NCBI GenBank assembly: GCA_002030045.1
Contig: LQBI01000024.1
Location: 124,001 to 188,000 of the forward strand
Direction of reading: 5' to 3'
DNA length: 64,000 nt
Source: Candidatus Aegiribacteria sp. MLS_C
GTDB lineage: Bacteria; Fermentibacterota; Fermentibacteria; Fermentibacterales; JCC-6
Positions 7,813 through 16,925 of this stretch are shown here, in pieces. How positions within the stretch are numbered: position 1 is the stretch's first letter; each line of letters starts with the position of its first letter. The translations under genes were made by a program, and so were the position numbers. The notes beneath the pieces are model-generated. The model was not told the DNA's origin. It saw nothing but the letters and a program-made list of their open reading frames with translations, and ran no database searches.

Positions 7813-9870
7813 ATGATTGACATTGAGCAGCGGCGAAGAGTCCAGGAGCTGATCCAGGAAGGCAAGTACGACAGTGCCGAGAAGGTCCTGAACAAGATGA
7901 TGGACGATGATCCCGAAGAGGCATCCATACATAACACCCTGGGTGACGTACTCATGAAGCTGGACCGCAAGGAAGAGGCCCTGGACCATTTCGGAAAGGC
8001 CGGACAGTTCTACTGCAACAGCGGTCTGCACTCAGCCGCCCTCTCCGTGGCCAGAAAGGCACTGAGAGTAGACACGACCTACGCCCTTGCCCACTTCATC
8101 AAGGCCGTGAGTTTCGAGATGCAGGAGAAGTTCGAGGACGCAAAGCAGGAGTATCTCATGTACCTGAAGTCCAAGCCTTCCCTGAAGGAACTGCCTGTCC
8201 TCAAATCGTGCCATGCCATGATGCGGCTCGAAACCGAGGACAACATGTGGGTCATCCGCTTCGCCAAGGTGGCTGCCGCCATTGAGGACGAGGTTTCTCT
8301 CAAATACGCAATAAACATGTCCAGAGAGAGGGGAATGAAGGAGCAGGCGCAGCTTGAATCGATGCTGTCCAAGCTCATGGTCAAACTCCGTCCCGAGACC
8401 GCTAAACAGAAACCCGCTCCGAAGAGGGTCGAAAAGCCCGAGACAAAACAGGCGCCCAAGCCTGAACCGAAACCGGCTCCAGTGGTCGAGAAGAAGCCAG
8501 AACCCGAGCCCGAACCGGAGCCCAGGCCGCAGCCGGAACCGGCTCCAGTGGTCGAGAAGAAACCTGCGCCCGAGCCCGAACCGGAGCCCAGGCCGCAGCC
8601 GGAACCGGCTCCAGTGGTCGAGAAGAAGCCAGAACCCGAGCCCGAACCGGAGCCCGAGATTGCGGAGGAGGAGCTGGAGCCAGCCGAGTTCGATAACATG
8701 GCTCCGACAACCATGCTCGACGAGGTCGAGTTCGAGGAGACCGATTTCCTGGAGGAATTTGAGGGCGATACATACGACGACATGCAGGACACCTTCACTC
8801 CCCTCGAGCGGAAGAGGATAGGTGAATACTTCATCGCGGAAGGCCTTCTGGAAGCTTCTGACGTGCTCAAGGCCCTGGAAGTGCAGAAGGAGAACCAGCC
8901 CGACCACAAACTGGGTGACATACTGGTCGGCATGAACCTCGTATCCGCCAGGCAGCTTCAGGAAGCCTTGTCACTCCAGGTGGAGGACATGAGAAGGAAC
9001 CTGGACAGGTCCAGAGGGGACGGTCTCGGTTACGTCGAACTCGGTAACCTCCTGCTGGAGGTCGGTGACTTCTACGGAGCCATAGATTCCTACCTGAGGG
9101 CATGCACCATATACAGGGCAAACGAGCGGGAATACATGGTTTTCGAACTCCTCGAGGGAGTCCTGGACATATGCCCTGAATCCCTGAGCGCCGCCAAGGA
9201 GATAGTCAGGATAAGGAAGGCGATGGACACCGAGGGACAGGCCAGGGCCTTCTACCGGCTTGCAGTTGCCTACCTTCTCAACGACAGTCCGCATGAGGCC
9301 CTCGCAGCTCTGGAGAAGGCCGTCTCGGTCGATCCCAGCTTCGAGATGGCAAGGACCCTTATGGAAGGTATCAGGCCCGGACTGGCCGACAGCGAGGATT
9401 ATACGGACATAGCCATGATCCTGGCGGACATCGACCGTAAGTTCGACAAGAACTCGGCCAAAGCCCTGGCCTCCATCATAAAGGAGTTCCAGGAGGGTAT
9501 AGACACCGCCGTACCCATTGACGACTACAACACCCACTACGATCTCGGCATAGCATACATGGAGATGGGTCTTTTCCGCGAAGCCCTGTCCGAGTTCGAT
9601 CAGGTCCTCAAGAGCCCCGATTTCAGGATGAAGGCCCGTGAGATGCTGGGCAGGTGCTGTCTGCATCTCGAGAGGTACGACGAGGCTGAGGACCATTTCC
9701 GCAAGGGTCTTTCCACCGCCGCCGGGGATCTTAAGTCCTCGGTCGGGTTCCATCTGGCCATCGCCGACGTGTACAGGGCCACAGGCAGGACCTCACAGGC
9801 TGACAGGGAGCTGGCAGCGGCGGCCAAGCTGGACCCTGAGATGGTCAAGGTGCAGCACTCTCTGGAGTAG
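7813..9870 (+). CDS. TPR protein with Pro-Glu linker and MshEN/GspE-N-like module
   Basis: The 685-residue product has three parts. Residues 1-~195 are TPR-like helices ([23 protein letters not shown]). Residues ~197-285 form a low-complexity Lys/Pro/Glu linker containing three 22-residue repeats. Residues ~335-400 ([18 protein letters not shown]...[21 protein letters not shown]) resemble the N-terminal domain of type II secretion/type IV pilus ATPases (MshEN), which binds cyclic di-GMP in some members. The rest is further TPRs. There is no signal peptide, so it is probably a cytoplasmic scaffold. It is followed after 3 bp by the DUF512 radical-SAM gene. Function is not known. Confidence 0.75.
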   Translation: MIDIEQRRRVQELIQEGKYDSAEKVLNKMMDDDPEEASIHNTLGDVLMKLDRKEEALDHFGKAGQFYCNSGLHSAALSVARKALRVDTTYALAHFIKAVSFEMQEKFEDAKQEYLMYLKSKPSLKELPVLKSCHAMMRLETEDNMWVIRFAKVAAAIEDEVSLKYAINMSRERGMKEQAQLESMLSKLMVKLRPETAKQKPAPKRVEKPETKQAPKPEPKPAPVVEKKPEPEPEPEPRPQPEPAPVVEKKPAPEPEPEPRPQPEPAPVVEKKPEPEPEPEPEIAEEELEPAEFDNMAPTTMLDEVEFEETDFLEEFEGDTYDDMQDTFTPLERKRIGEYFIAEGLLEASDVLKALEVQKENQPDHKLGDILVGMNLVSARQLQEALSLQVEDMRRNLDRSRGDGLGYVELGNLLLEVGDFYGAIDSYLRACTIYRANEREYMVFELLEGVLDICPESLSAAKEIVRIRKAMDTEGQARAFYRLAVAYLLNDSPHEALAALEKAVSVDPSFEMARTLMEGIRPGLADSEDYTDIAMILADIDRKFDKNSAKALASIIKEFQEGIDTAVPIDDYNTHYDLGIAYMEMGLFREALSEFDQVLKSPDFRMKAREMLGRCCLHLERYDEAEDHFRKGLSTAAGDLKSSVGFHLAIADVYRATGRTSQADRELAAAAKLDPEMVKVQHSLE
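8471..8662 (+). repeat. 66-bp in-frame tandem repeat coding a Pro/Glu-rich linker
   Basis: AACCGGCTCCAGTGGTCGAG recurs at 8471, 8537 and 8603, an exact 66-bp (22-codon) period. It encodes [20 protein letters not shown]-type units. The near-identical DNA suggests recent expansion by slippage or unequal recombination. Confidence 0.9.
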
Positions 9871-9873
9871 TAC

Positions 9874-11085
9874 TTGCTCCGTATTCGAAGCATCAAGGTT
9901 CCGTCCCCGGCGTCGTCCGCGGGGATCAGACGTTCGGACCTGCTGGTATCATGTGACGGTCATGAGCTGGAGGACTGGATCGACTTCTACTTCCATGGCA
10001 GCGGTCTGAAGATACAACTCCTCTTCAGAAGAGCTGGTATCCAGCGAAGTACAGTTCTCAGGCGAAGTCCGGGAAACGATTGGGGCATCACCTTCCAGGG
10101 ACAGGAGCCCAGGCGCTGCCGCAGGAAGTGTGTCTTCTGCTTCGTAGACCAGCTCCCGGAGGGAGTAAGACCCTCGCTCAAGGTCAAGGATGACGACGTC
10201 CGTTACTCATTCATCAGCGGCACCTACACTACTCTGCACGAAGGCGATGCTGAATTCGCGCTGAGCCGCAGGCTCTCGCCCATCCACATATCCGTCCACG
10301 CGACCGATCCGTCGGTGAGAGGCCGTCTTCTGGGCACCGGCAGGGAAGAACCTGTCATGGAGAGTCTCATGAAACTGTCGGCGGGTGGCATTCAGATGGA
10401 GACTCAGATAGTGGTGGTACCCGGTTACAACGACGGGGCTGTCCTCGAGAGTACGATGAAGGACCTCTTCTCGATCAATGGCGTTTCTTCCGTGGGACTT
10501 GTGCCCGTTGGCCTTACAGCTTTCAGGAAAGGACTCACTGAGCTCCGAAGACCTGACAGGGATGAATCAGCCTGCGTGATAGATCTCTGCGGGCACTGGC
10601 GAAAGACCGCCGCAGTGAACGGGAGAGGCGGGTGGGCATTCCCCTCCGACGAATTCTTCATCATCGCGGACAGGGGTATACCTGGACCCGGATACTACGA
10701 GGGGTGCACCCTGAGGGAGAACGGCATAGGGATGCTGGCTGAACTCCGGGAACTCAAGGGCAGGAAATGGAAGGGGGAGGGTCTCGTGCTGACAGGTGAG
10801 CTGGCGGCGCCCTTCCTGAGCCAACTGTTCGAGGGAAGCGGTTACGGAGTGGCTTCGGTCCGTAACGATTTCCTGGGAAGCAGCGTGGGAGCGGCGGGTC
10901 TGATAGCAGGCCGGGACGCTGTCAGAACTGCCCTGGAGCATCGCTGTTCGTATAATAGGATGATACTCCCGTCTGTGATGTTCAATCATGATATGCAGAC
11001 ACTGGACGGTCTTACATCGGCGGGAATAGGTGTCCCTGCAGGCATGGAAGTGGTCATTGCGGAAAGCCTTGAGGAGCTGGAGTGA
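9874..11085 (+). CDS. DUF512 family radical-SAM protein with PDZ-like N-terminus
   Basis: The start is TTG 9874, with GGAG six bases upstream inside the end of the previous gene (403 residues). Residues 1-~60 resemble the short PDZ-like segment of the family (SPASSAGIRRSDLLVSCDGH). The cluster CRRKCVFCFVDQLPEGVR near residue 86 supplies the CxxxCxxC iron-sulfur/radical-SAM motif, followed by DDDVRYSFISGTYTTL, a strong family signature. The C-terminal DUF512 domain contains VGLVPVGLTAFRKGL. The reaction of this widespread family is not established. The gene is packed directly between the TPR protein and the kinase-like protein. Confidence 0.9.
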   Translation: MLRIRSIKVPSPASSAGIRRSDLLVSCDGHELEDWIDFYFHGSGLKIQLLFRRAGIQRSTVLRRSPGNDWGITFQGQEPRRCRRKCVFCFVDQLPEGVRPSLKVKDDDVRYSFISGTYTTLHEGDAEFALSRRLSPIHISVHATDPSVRGRLLGTGREEPVMESLMKLSAGGIQMETQIVVVPGYNDGAVLESTMKDLFSINGVSSVGLVPVGLTAFRKGLTELRRPDRDESACVIDLCGHWRKTAAVNGRGGWAFPSDEFFIIADRGIPGPGYYEGCTLRENGIGMLAELRELKGRKWKGEGLVLTGELAAPFLSQLFEGSGYGVASVRNDFLGSSVGAAGLIAGRDAVRTALEHRCSYNRMILPSVMFNHDMQTLDGLTSAGIGVPAGMEVVIAESLEELE

Positions 11086-11086
11086 C

Positions 11087-11890
11087 ATGATAACGCTGCC
11101 CATATACGTGATCTTCCTGTGTTTCCTGGGCATCCTCATGGGAATGGAGATGAACAGGAGGAAACGGATCGAGTTCCAGAAGCGGATCATCGAGCTGGAG
11201 AGCAGAATGGAACTCCTCAGGGAGGAACTGATCGAACTCGAGAACCTCAAGTCGGAAATGCTCTCCAGGATAGGCGTCTCCCTGAGAAAGCCTCTGGAAT
11301 CGGTCAGGGAGACCGTGATAGGCCTTTCCAGACCGCTGGACCGCTACCCCGAGGTCAAGGACCAGCTCTCCAGGCTTGTTGTGGAGATAGAGGAGATAGA
11401 GAACTTCCTCAACGTGATGCACGAGCTGGCAGCACTCGAGCATATGGACCTTGCAAGCGAGGCCCGTGAGGAGGAGGGGGGTGGCGGCGAACCCTGGATA
11501 TCACTGGACACCCTTCTCTTCGACACGCTGAAGGAATGGAACGACCAGCTGTCCGAAAAGAGCATGTCCCTGGCCCTCTCGGTGGACGAGGACGTAAGAG
11601 TGGCCGGAAGTCGCTACTATCTCAGGCACGCTCTCGACAACATCCTCTCCGAGATAACTCGAATGATGGCACCTGGCACCCTGATCCACATAGTCCTTCA
11701 GAAGGTGGGCGACAGGGCCAGGTTGAGCATCATTTCCAAGGGAGACAGGGCGCCCGGGTCCGAGAAGTCGGCATTCGGAGCTGAGCTGGCCAGACAGATA
11801 GTGAGTGCCCACGACGGCTGGCTGACCGGTGACGACCAGACCGGTAGTTATGCTATCGAACTGCCTTCCGGCGGCAGGGCAAGGAAGTGA
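11087..11890 (+). CDS. Membrane-anchored histidine-kinase-like protein lacking the phospho-acceptor His
   Basis: The ATG at 11087 lies 1 bp after the previous stop, with GAGGAG upstream (267 residues). One N-terminal membrane segment (LPIYVIFLCFLGILMGME) is followed by a coiled coil and a dimerisation helix. That helix aligns with HisKA: LKSEMLSRIGVSLRKPLESV matches the usual LK..F..N.SHELRTPL, but Val replaces the catalytic His. The C-terminal ~120 residues resemble a degraded HATPase domain (YYLRHALDNILSEITR as the N-box region) without clear G boxes. It is probably a signalling or scaffold pseudokinase. It overlaps the manB region by translational coupling. Confidence 0.7.
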   Translation: MITLPIYVIFLCFLGILMGMEMNRRKRIEFQKRIIELESRMELLREELIELENLKSEMLSRIGVSLRKPLESVRETVIGLSRPLDRYPEVKDQLSRLVVEIEEIENFLNVMHELAALEHMDLASEAREEEGGGGEPWISLDTLLFDTLKEWNDQLSEKSMSLALSVDEDVRVAGSRYYLRHALDNILSEITRMMAPGTLIHIVLQKVGDRARLSIISKGDRAPGSEKSAFGAELARQIVSAHDGWLTGDDQTGSYAIELPSGGRARK

Positions 11891-11904
11891 AAGGAGGACC
11901 GCCT

Positions 11905-13263
11905 ATCAATCGAGAGATATTCAGAAAGTACGACATCAGGGGAGTCTATCCGGAGGATCTGTCCGCTGAGGTCACTATAGCGCTGGGCCGCGTACTGGGA
12001 GAAATGGCGGGCGAACATGCCCTCATCGGAAGGGACTGCAGGGAATCCGGCAGGATGCTGATGGAATGGCTGGCCGCCGGCATGACCGAGTCGGGGTGCC
12101 GGGTAGGCGATCTGGGAGTTCAGACCACACCCATGACCTATTACGCGGCCCATTCCCTCAAACCGGGTCTCACAGTGATGATAACCGGCAGCCACAATCC
12201 GCCGGAGTACAACGGTTTCAAGATAATGAAGGGCCTGGAGACAATCTACGGGCAATCCATCACGGAGATAGGCAACAGGATGGAGGGTGTTTTAACCTCC
12301 GGCACCCCGGTCGGTCCACCTCGGCTGGAACAGTTATCTGTAAGACAGTCCTACATGGACAGGCTCCTTGGCGAATTCTCACTGGGCCGGTCCCTCAAGG
12401 TGGTAGTTGACGCCGGAAACGGAACCGGATGCGATCCGGCGGTGGAAGTACTGGAAAGACTGGGATGCAGGGTCGTCCCTCTCTACTGCTCAATGGACGG
12501 CAGCTTTCCCAATCACCATCCCGATCCTACGGTGGAGGAGAACCTACGGGACCTCAAGAGCAGCGTTGTCCGGGAGAAGGCGGACATCGGAATAGCCTTC
12601 GACGGCGACGCAGACCGTCTGGGCGTGGTGGACGACAGGGGAGAAACCGTCTGGGGCGACAGGATACTCATGCTCCTTGCGGGACATCTCCTGAGAACCA
12701 ACCCCGGAGCCACTGTCATCTCGGAGGTCAAAGCCTCAAGACTGCTCTTCGAACAGGTGAAGACGGCCGGAGGCAGACCCTTCATGTCCCCCACCGGGCA
12801 TTCTCTCATTAAGAAGGCGATGGTTGAACAGAATGCTCTCCTTGCAGGCGAGATGAGCGGCCATATCTTCTTCAGGGACAGGTACTACGGCTATGACGAC
12901 GCACTGTACGCAGCTCTAAGGGTACTTGAGATACTCGGCTCTGATGACAGGCCGCTTCATAGTCACTTCAAGGACCTGCCGGAGGTCTTCTCGACCCCCG
13001 AGATCCGGGAGGACTGCTCTGACAGTTCGAAATTCGCCATCGTGGACAGGGTGGTGGAACTGCTGCAGGATGACGGGTATGGAGTGAACACTACCGACGG
13101 TGCCAGAATCGACTTTAAGGACGGCTGGGGACTTGTAAGGGCCTCCAACACGCAACCGGTCCTGGTCCTGAGGTTCGAGGCTGGAACTCCCGAAGCCCTC
13201 GCTGACTATGAGAGAACGACCAGAGACTACATTTCCAGAGCCAGGAGGGACTTGCATGTCTAG
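11905..13263 (+). CDS. manB: Phosphomannomutase/phosphoglucomutase
   Basis: The enzyme interconverts hexose 1- and 6-phosphates for sugar-nucleotide synthesis. All alpha-D-phosphohexomutase landmarks are present: the phosphoserine loop TGSHNPPEYNGFK, the metal loop DGDADRLG, the sugar loop GEMSGHIFF and the phosphate loop RASNTQPVLVLRFE. The family N-terminus (NREIFRKYDIRG) coincides with ATC at 11905, which has AAAGGAGG (11890-11897) seven bases upstream. The alternative is GTG 11887, overlapping the previous stop with only AAGGA close by. I favour ATC, about 452 residues. The product could feed rfbC-type sugar pathways. Confidence 0.9.
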   Translation: MNREIFRKYDIRGVYPEDLSAEVTIALGRVLGEMAGEHALIGRDCRESGRMLMEWLAAGMTESGCRVGDLGVQTTPMTYYAAHSLKPGLTVMITGSHNPPEYNGFKIMKGLETIYGQSITEIGNRMEGVLTSGTPVGPPRLEQLSVRQSYMDRLLGEFSLGRSLKVVVDAGNGTGCDPAVEVLERLGCRVVPLYCSMDGSFPNHHPDPTVEENLRDLKSSVVREKADIGIAFDGDADRLGVVDDRGETVWGDRILMLLAGHLLRTNPGATVISEVKASRLLFEQVKTAGGRPFMSPTGHSLIKKAMVEQNALLAGEMSGHIFFRDRYYGYDDALYAALRVLEILGSDDRPLHSHFKDLPEVFSTPEIREDCSDSSKFAIVDRVVELLQDDGYGVNTTDGARIDFKDGWGLVRASNTQPVLVLRFEAGTPEALADYERTTRDYISRARRDLHV

Positions 13264-14248
13264 AGAACTCATTGAAGAACTTGAGAAAAGGATTTCCACG
13301 GAGATCCCCCTTCTCGACGAACTGCAGTCGGGGTTCTCAAGGGTCATCGTGGGACAGGAGGAACTCAGGACCGGTCTGATCACGGCCCTTCTATGCGACG
13401 GGCATGTACTGATCGAGGGAGTTCCGGGTCTTGCCAAGACCCTTGCGGCACGGACACTCGCCAGGTGCATAATGGCAAGCTTCTCGAGGATCCAGTTCAC
13501 GCCCGACCTGCTCCCCACCGATCTGACTGGAACGATGATCTTCATGCCGGAGACCAGCACCTTCGCGGCCAGGAAGGGACCGGTATTCGCCCAGTTCATC
13601 CTGGCCGACGAGATAAACAGGGCGCCCGCCAAGGTGCAGAGCGCTCTCCTCGAGGCGATGCAGGAGAGACAGGTCACATTCGGAGGCCATACCCACACGC
13701 TTCCAGCTCCTTTCTTCGTCATGGCAACACAGAACCCCATAGAGCAGGAGGGTACATACCCGCTCCCGGAAGCCCAGGTCGACAGGTTCATCATGAAACT
13801 GAAGGTAGACTACCCGACCTCGAGCGAGGAGATCGAGATACTGAAGAGGATCGGTGGAAAGCCTGTTCCAGCCATAGAAGCGGTGATGACTCCCGAGAAG
13901 ATACTGGAGCTGCAGAGACTCGCCTCCGACATCGTCGTGGAGGATCCGGTGATGGACTACATGGTGCGCCTTGTTGCGGCAACGCGCCATCCCAGACAGG
14001 CAGGTCTCAAGGACCTCGAGGACCTCGTCTCGGTGGGCGCCAGTCCGAGGGGAACCCTTGCTCTCCTGGCGGCATCCAGAGCGAGAGCTCTTCTGCAGGG
14101 GAGGGCCTTCGTATACCCGGAGCTTGTCAAGGAAGTAGCCCATGATGTACTGCGCCACAGGATAATACTCTCCTTCGAGGCGGAGGCCGAGGAGATAGGT
14201 GTGGAACAGATCATAGACAGGATCCTTGACAGGATACCGGTCAAGTAG
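13256..14248 (+). CDS. moxR: MoxR-family AAA+ ATPase
   Basis: The 330-residue ATPase starts at ATG 13256 with AGGAGGGA just upstream and overlaps the manB stop by 8 bp. Walker A is GVPGLAKT, Walker B is FILADEINRAP, followed by the conserved VQSALLEAMQERQVT and sensor 1 ATQNPIEQEGTYPLPEAQ. MoxR ATPases act as chaperones for partners with VWA domains. Here it leads a seven-gene, overlapping plus-strand operon (moxR, DUF58, membrane protein, two VWA proteins, TPR protein, BatD-like), the classic Bat arrangement. Confidence 0.95.
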   Translation: MSRELIEELEKRISTEIPLLDELQSGFSRVIVGQEELRTGLITALLCDGHVLIEGVPGLAKTLAARTLARCIMASFSRIQFTPDLLPTDLTGTMIFMPETSTFAARKGPVFAQFILADEINRAPAKVQSALLEAMQERQVTFGGHTHTLPAPFFVMATQNPIEQEGTYPLPEAQVDRFIMKLKVDYPTSSEEIEILKRIGGKPVPAIEAVMTPEKILELQRLASDIVVEDPVMDYMVRLVAATRHPRQAGLKDLEDLVSVGASPRGTLALLAASRARALLQGRAFVYPELVKEVAHDVLRHRIILSFEAEAEEIGVEQIIDRILDRIPVK

Positions 14249-14254
14249 CCCGCT

Positions 14255-15145
14255 GTGCCCATGGAGACTGTACACTCGCTCTTCAAGAGGGTCCGGAGGA
14301 TCGAGCTTCAGACCAGGAAACTGGTCGCGCAGCTTGTGGGAGGGGATTACAGTTCGGTCTTCAGGGGACACGGAATGGAGTTCTCCGACCTCAGGCCCTA
14401 TACCGAGGGCGACGATCCCAAGACCATAGACTGGAACGTTTACGCCAGGACCAGGTCCCCGTTCGTCAAGGTGTTCACGGAGGAGAGGGAACTGATGGTC
14501 CAGATGCTGGTCGACCTCTCCGGCAGCCTGAGGTTCGGATCGCTCAACCTCACCAAGGCCGAGAGGGTGGCGGAGGTGGCCGCCGTACTGGCCCTATCAG
14601 CGGCCGAAAGCGGCGACAGGGTAGGGATGCTGACCTTCTCGGACACCGTGCACGACTACGTTCCTCCCGATAAGGGAAGGAAACACGCCCTAAGCATCGT
14701 CAGGCGGATCCTGGAGGTCCCTGACAGGCAAGCCCACGCCGACCTGGACAACGCGCTCTCGTATATGGGAAGGGTGCTGAAGCGAAGGGCGCTGATATTC
14801 ATCATCAGCGATTTCGCCTTCCCATCCGGCAGCAGGCTGCTGAAAGCCGCCGTCCAGAAGCACGACGTGGTGGGCATACACGTCTTCGATCCACGGGAGA
14901 TACACCTTCCCATGATGGGCAGGGTCAGGTTCAGGGACCCGGAGACCGGTATCGAACAGGTTGTGAACACCAGTTCACCATCGTGGAGGAAAAAGTTCGC
15001 CGACAGGGTAGGGGAGGTGCAGAGGTCCAGGGAGGAACTCTGCCGTGAGAACAGGCTCGACCTGGTCAGCATCTCCACCTCGGACAACCTGATACTACCT
15101 CTTAGGCGTTTCTTCGAGCTCAGGAAGAAGAGACGGAGGCGATGA
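14255..15145 (+). CDS. DUF58 domain protein (Bat operon)
   Basis: About 295 residues. The start may be GTG 14255 or ATG 14261; neither has a good ribosome binding site. The DUF58 signature GMEFSDLRPYTEGDDPKTID plus WN appears near residues 46-67, with the von Willebrand-like DLSGSLRFGS near residue 90 and a C-terminal positively charged tail. DUF58 proteins are regular partners of MoxR ATPases. Its final codons overlap the next gene as ATGA, so the two are translationally coupled. Confidence 0.9.
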   Translation: MPMETVHSLFKRVRRIELQTRKLVAQLVGGDYSSVFRGHGMEFSDLRPYTEGDDPKTIDWNVYARTRSPFVKVFTEERELMVQMLVDLSGSLRFGSLNLTKAERVAEVAAVLALSAAESGDRVGMLTFSDTVHDYVPPDKGRKHALSIVRRILEVPDRQAHADLDNALSYMGRVLKRRALIFIISDFAFPSGSRLLKAAVQKHDVVGIHVFDPREIHLPMMGRVRFRDPETGIEQVVNTSSPSWRKKFADRVGEVQRSREELCRENRLDLVSISTSDNLILPLRRFFELRKKRRRR

Positions 15146-15990
15146 CCGTGACCGGTCCTTTCCTCGTGCTCATCCTTCTTGGCCAGACGCTGGAGGTCCC
15201 TCTTGGAGAGCCCTTCCTGCTGGACTACGGCGTTCCCCCGGAAATGGAGCCTCTTCCCCTGGAACCAGGCGAAGGCTACAGCGTACTGGAACAGCGCAGG
15301 GACAGCGTGCTCATCGTCCCCCTCGCGCTTGATACGCTGGAACTGCCGGAGATGAGGGCACTCTACGGAAGCAGGGAGATGCTCTTCCGACCTCCTGTCG
15401 TGACGGTGACCCGTACCATGCCGGACACGACCTGGACGGTCCCCGTGTTCACCTCTCCCATCGATATGCACATACCCGCCGGCTTCCCGACGGACTACCT
15501 TCTAAGGCATGTCTTCTGGACGAAATGGGGCAGGGCCCCCTCCAAGACCTGGATACTTCTCCTTTTTGCCGCGATTGTCCTCCTTCTCGTGGCAACCCCC
15601 TTCTGGCTCCTGAGGAGAAGGAAGAGGGACGTGGAGGAAGTCCCCGCAGTTAGGTCCCGGCACCTGTCACCGGTGGACGAGGCCCTGGCACTGCTTGACT
15701 CGAAGGCATTCGCGGAGGGCAGATGGACCGAATACTATCGTGACGTTGAGGAGCTGCTGAGGGATACCGCAGCCTTCAGGTTCGGAGTGACGAACCGTGC
15801 CCTCACCTGGATGCAGATATCGAGTCAGCTCTCGGGGGACCGTGAGGGACGCCGGTTCATAGAGGCATCCAGTGACCTGGTGAGTGAGATCGTCCTGCAG
15901 AGATACGCATCCTGGGGCGGTTCCAGGGACAGGGCCAGGCGGTTCACGCAGAATCTGGCGGACCTGAGGAAGGAGTGGCACGCAAGATGA
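15142..15990 (+). CDS. Bat-operon membrane protein with short N-terminal domain and one TM segment
   Basis: The 282-residue product has a short N-terminal hydrophobic stretch (GPFLVLILLGQTLEV) and a beta-rich extracytoplasmic region of about 100 residues. A transmembrane helix (TWILLLFAAIVLLLVATPFWLL) and a basic stop-transfer RRRKRDVEE follow. The cytoplasmic helical tail (LSPVDEALALLDSKAFAEGR...YYRDVEELLRD) resembles that of DUF4381-type proteins that occupy this slot in other Bat operons. Its role is presumably as a structural part of the complex. It overlaps both neighbours. Confidence 0.65.
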   Translation: MTVTGPFLVLILLGQTLEVPLGEPFLLDYGVPPEMEPLPLEPGEGYSVLEQRRDSVLIVPLALDTLELPEMRALYGSREMLFRPPVVTVTRTMPDTTWTVPVFTSPIDMHIPAGFPTDYLLRHVFWTKWGRAPSKTWILLLFAAIVLLLVATPFWLLRRRKRDVEEVPAVRSRHLSPVDEALALLDSKAFAEGRWTEYYRDVEELLRDTAAFRFGVTNRALTWMQISSQLSGDREGRRFIEASSDLVSEIVLQRYASWGGSRDRARRFTQNLADLRKEWHAR

Positions 15991-16925
15991 CCCTGCAGTT
16001 CCCGTTTGCGCTGCTCCTATTCCCCCTGCTCCTGATCCTGGTACCCCTGCTTTCCAGGACCAGGCCTTCGCATTCCCAGACCTACAGCGGCCCCTTCAGG
16101 TTCAGTTTCACAGCGGGTTCGGCCGGCGAGAACGCGGCCCTGCTGCTCCAGTGGCTGGGTATCGCGCTGCTCTGCGTTGCTCTGGCGAGACCGCAGAAGG
16201 GCTTCGAGAGGCTTCCTGAAGCCGGGGAAGGAGTGGACATAATAATAACCCTCGATGTATCCGGAAGCATGACCCAGACCGACTACTATCCCAGCAGGCT
16301 GGCGGCTGCCAAGAAGGCCGCCCTGACATTCATCGACGGTCGTCCCAACGACAGGATAGGTCTGGTTATATACGCAGAGCAACCAAGGACGCTGTGTCCC
16401 CCGACCTTCGACCATTCAACCCTGGAACGGTTCATACAGGAGGCGGACCTGGGTATCCTTCCAGACGGGACAGCCATCGGGGCCGGTCTTGCGGTTGCGG
16501 CAAGGGGTTTCAACTACTCCACCACCTCGAGGCGTGTGGTGGTCCTCATCTCCGACGGTGAGGACACTTCCAGCCAGATCGATCCGATAACGGTCGCCCG
16601 GGCGGTCCGTACCCTTCACGGTGACAGCCTCAAGGTGTATACCGTCGCCATCGGTACACCATCCTCCGAGGAGGGGCTGGGCGTGGACAGGGAGACCCTT
16701 TCCCGGATCGCATCAATGAACGGGGGGCGTCTCTTCGACGCCGAGTCCCCCGAGGACCTGGACCAGGTCTACGCGGCGATAGACAGCCTCGAGGCGTCCA
16801 CACTGCCCGCAGAGGGCCTTTTCGTCTACAGGGATTCCTATATGTCCTTCCTTGTGATCGGAGCGCTCCTTCTGGTGGTTTCCACGGTGATGAGACAGGG
16901 ATATCTGAAGGTGGTGGGGGATTGA
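15987..16925 (+). CDS. batA: VWA-domain membrane protein, BatA-like
   Basis: ATG 15987 overlaps the previous stop as ATGA, with AAGGAG upstream; GTG 15975 is an alternative. About 312 residues: an N-terminal membrane helix (FALLLFPLLLILVPLL), a second helix near residue 55, a von Willebrand A domain and a C-terminal helix (MSFLVIGALLLVVSTV). The MIDAS motif DVSGSMTQTDYYPSRL is complete (DxSxS), with the following Thr and Asp in the expected DGTAIGAGL and ISDGED segments. The domain is predicted to bind metal and ligands on one face of the membrane. Assignment as BatA rests on order and domain layout. Confidence 0.9.
   Translation: MTLQFPFALLLFPLLLILVPLLSRTRPSHSQTYSGPFRFSFTAGSAGENAALLLQWLGIALLCVALARPQKGFERLPEAGEGVDIIITLDVSGSMTQTDYYPSRLAAAKKAALTFIDGRPNDRIGLVIYAEQPRTLCPPTFDHSTLERFIQEADLGILPDGTAIGAGLAVAARGFNYSTTSRRVVVLISDGEDTSSQIDPITVARAVRTLHGDSLKVYTVAIGTPSSEEGLGVDRETLSRIASMNGGRLFDAESPEDLDQVYAAIDSLEASTLPAEGLFVYRDSYMSFLVIGALLLVVSTVMRQGYLKVVGD

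Noticed and set aside
8354-8907. Long open frames on both strands across the Pro/Glu linker
   Set aside because: They are by-products of the repetitive GC-rich coding sequence of the TPR protein and show no independent start signals or family match.
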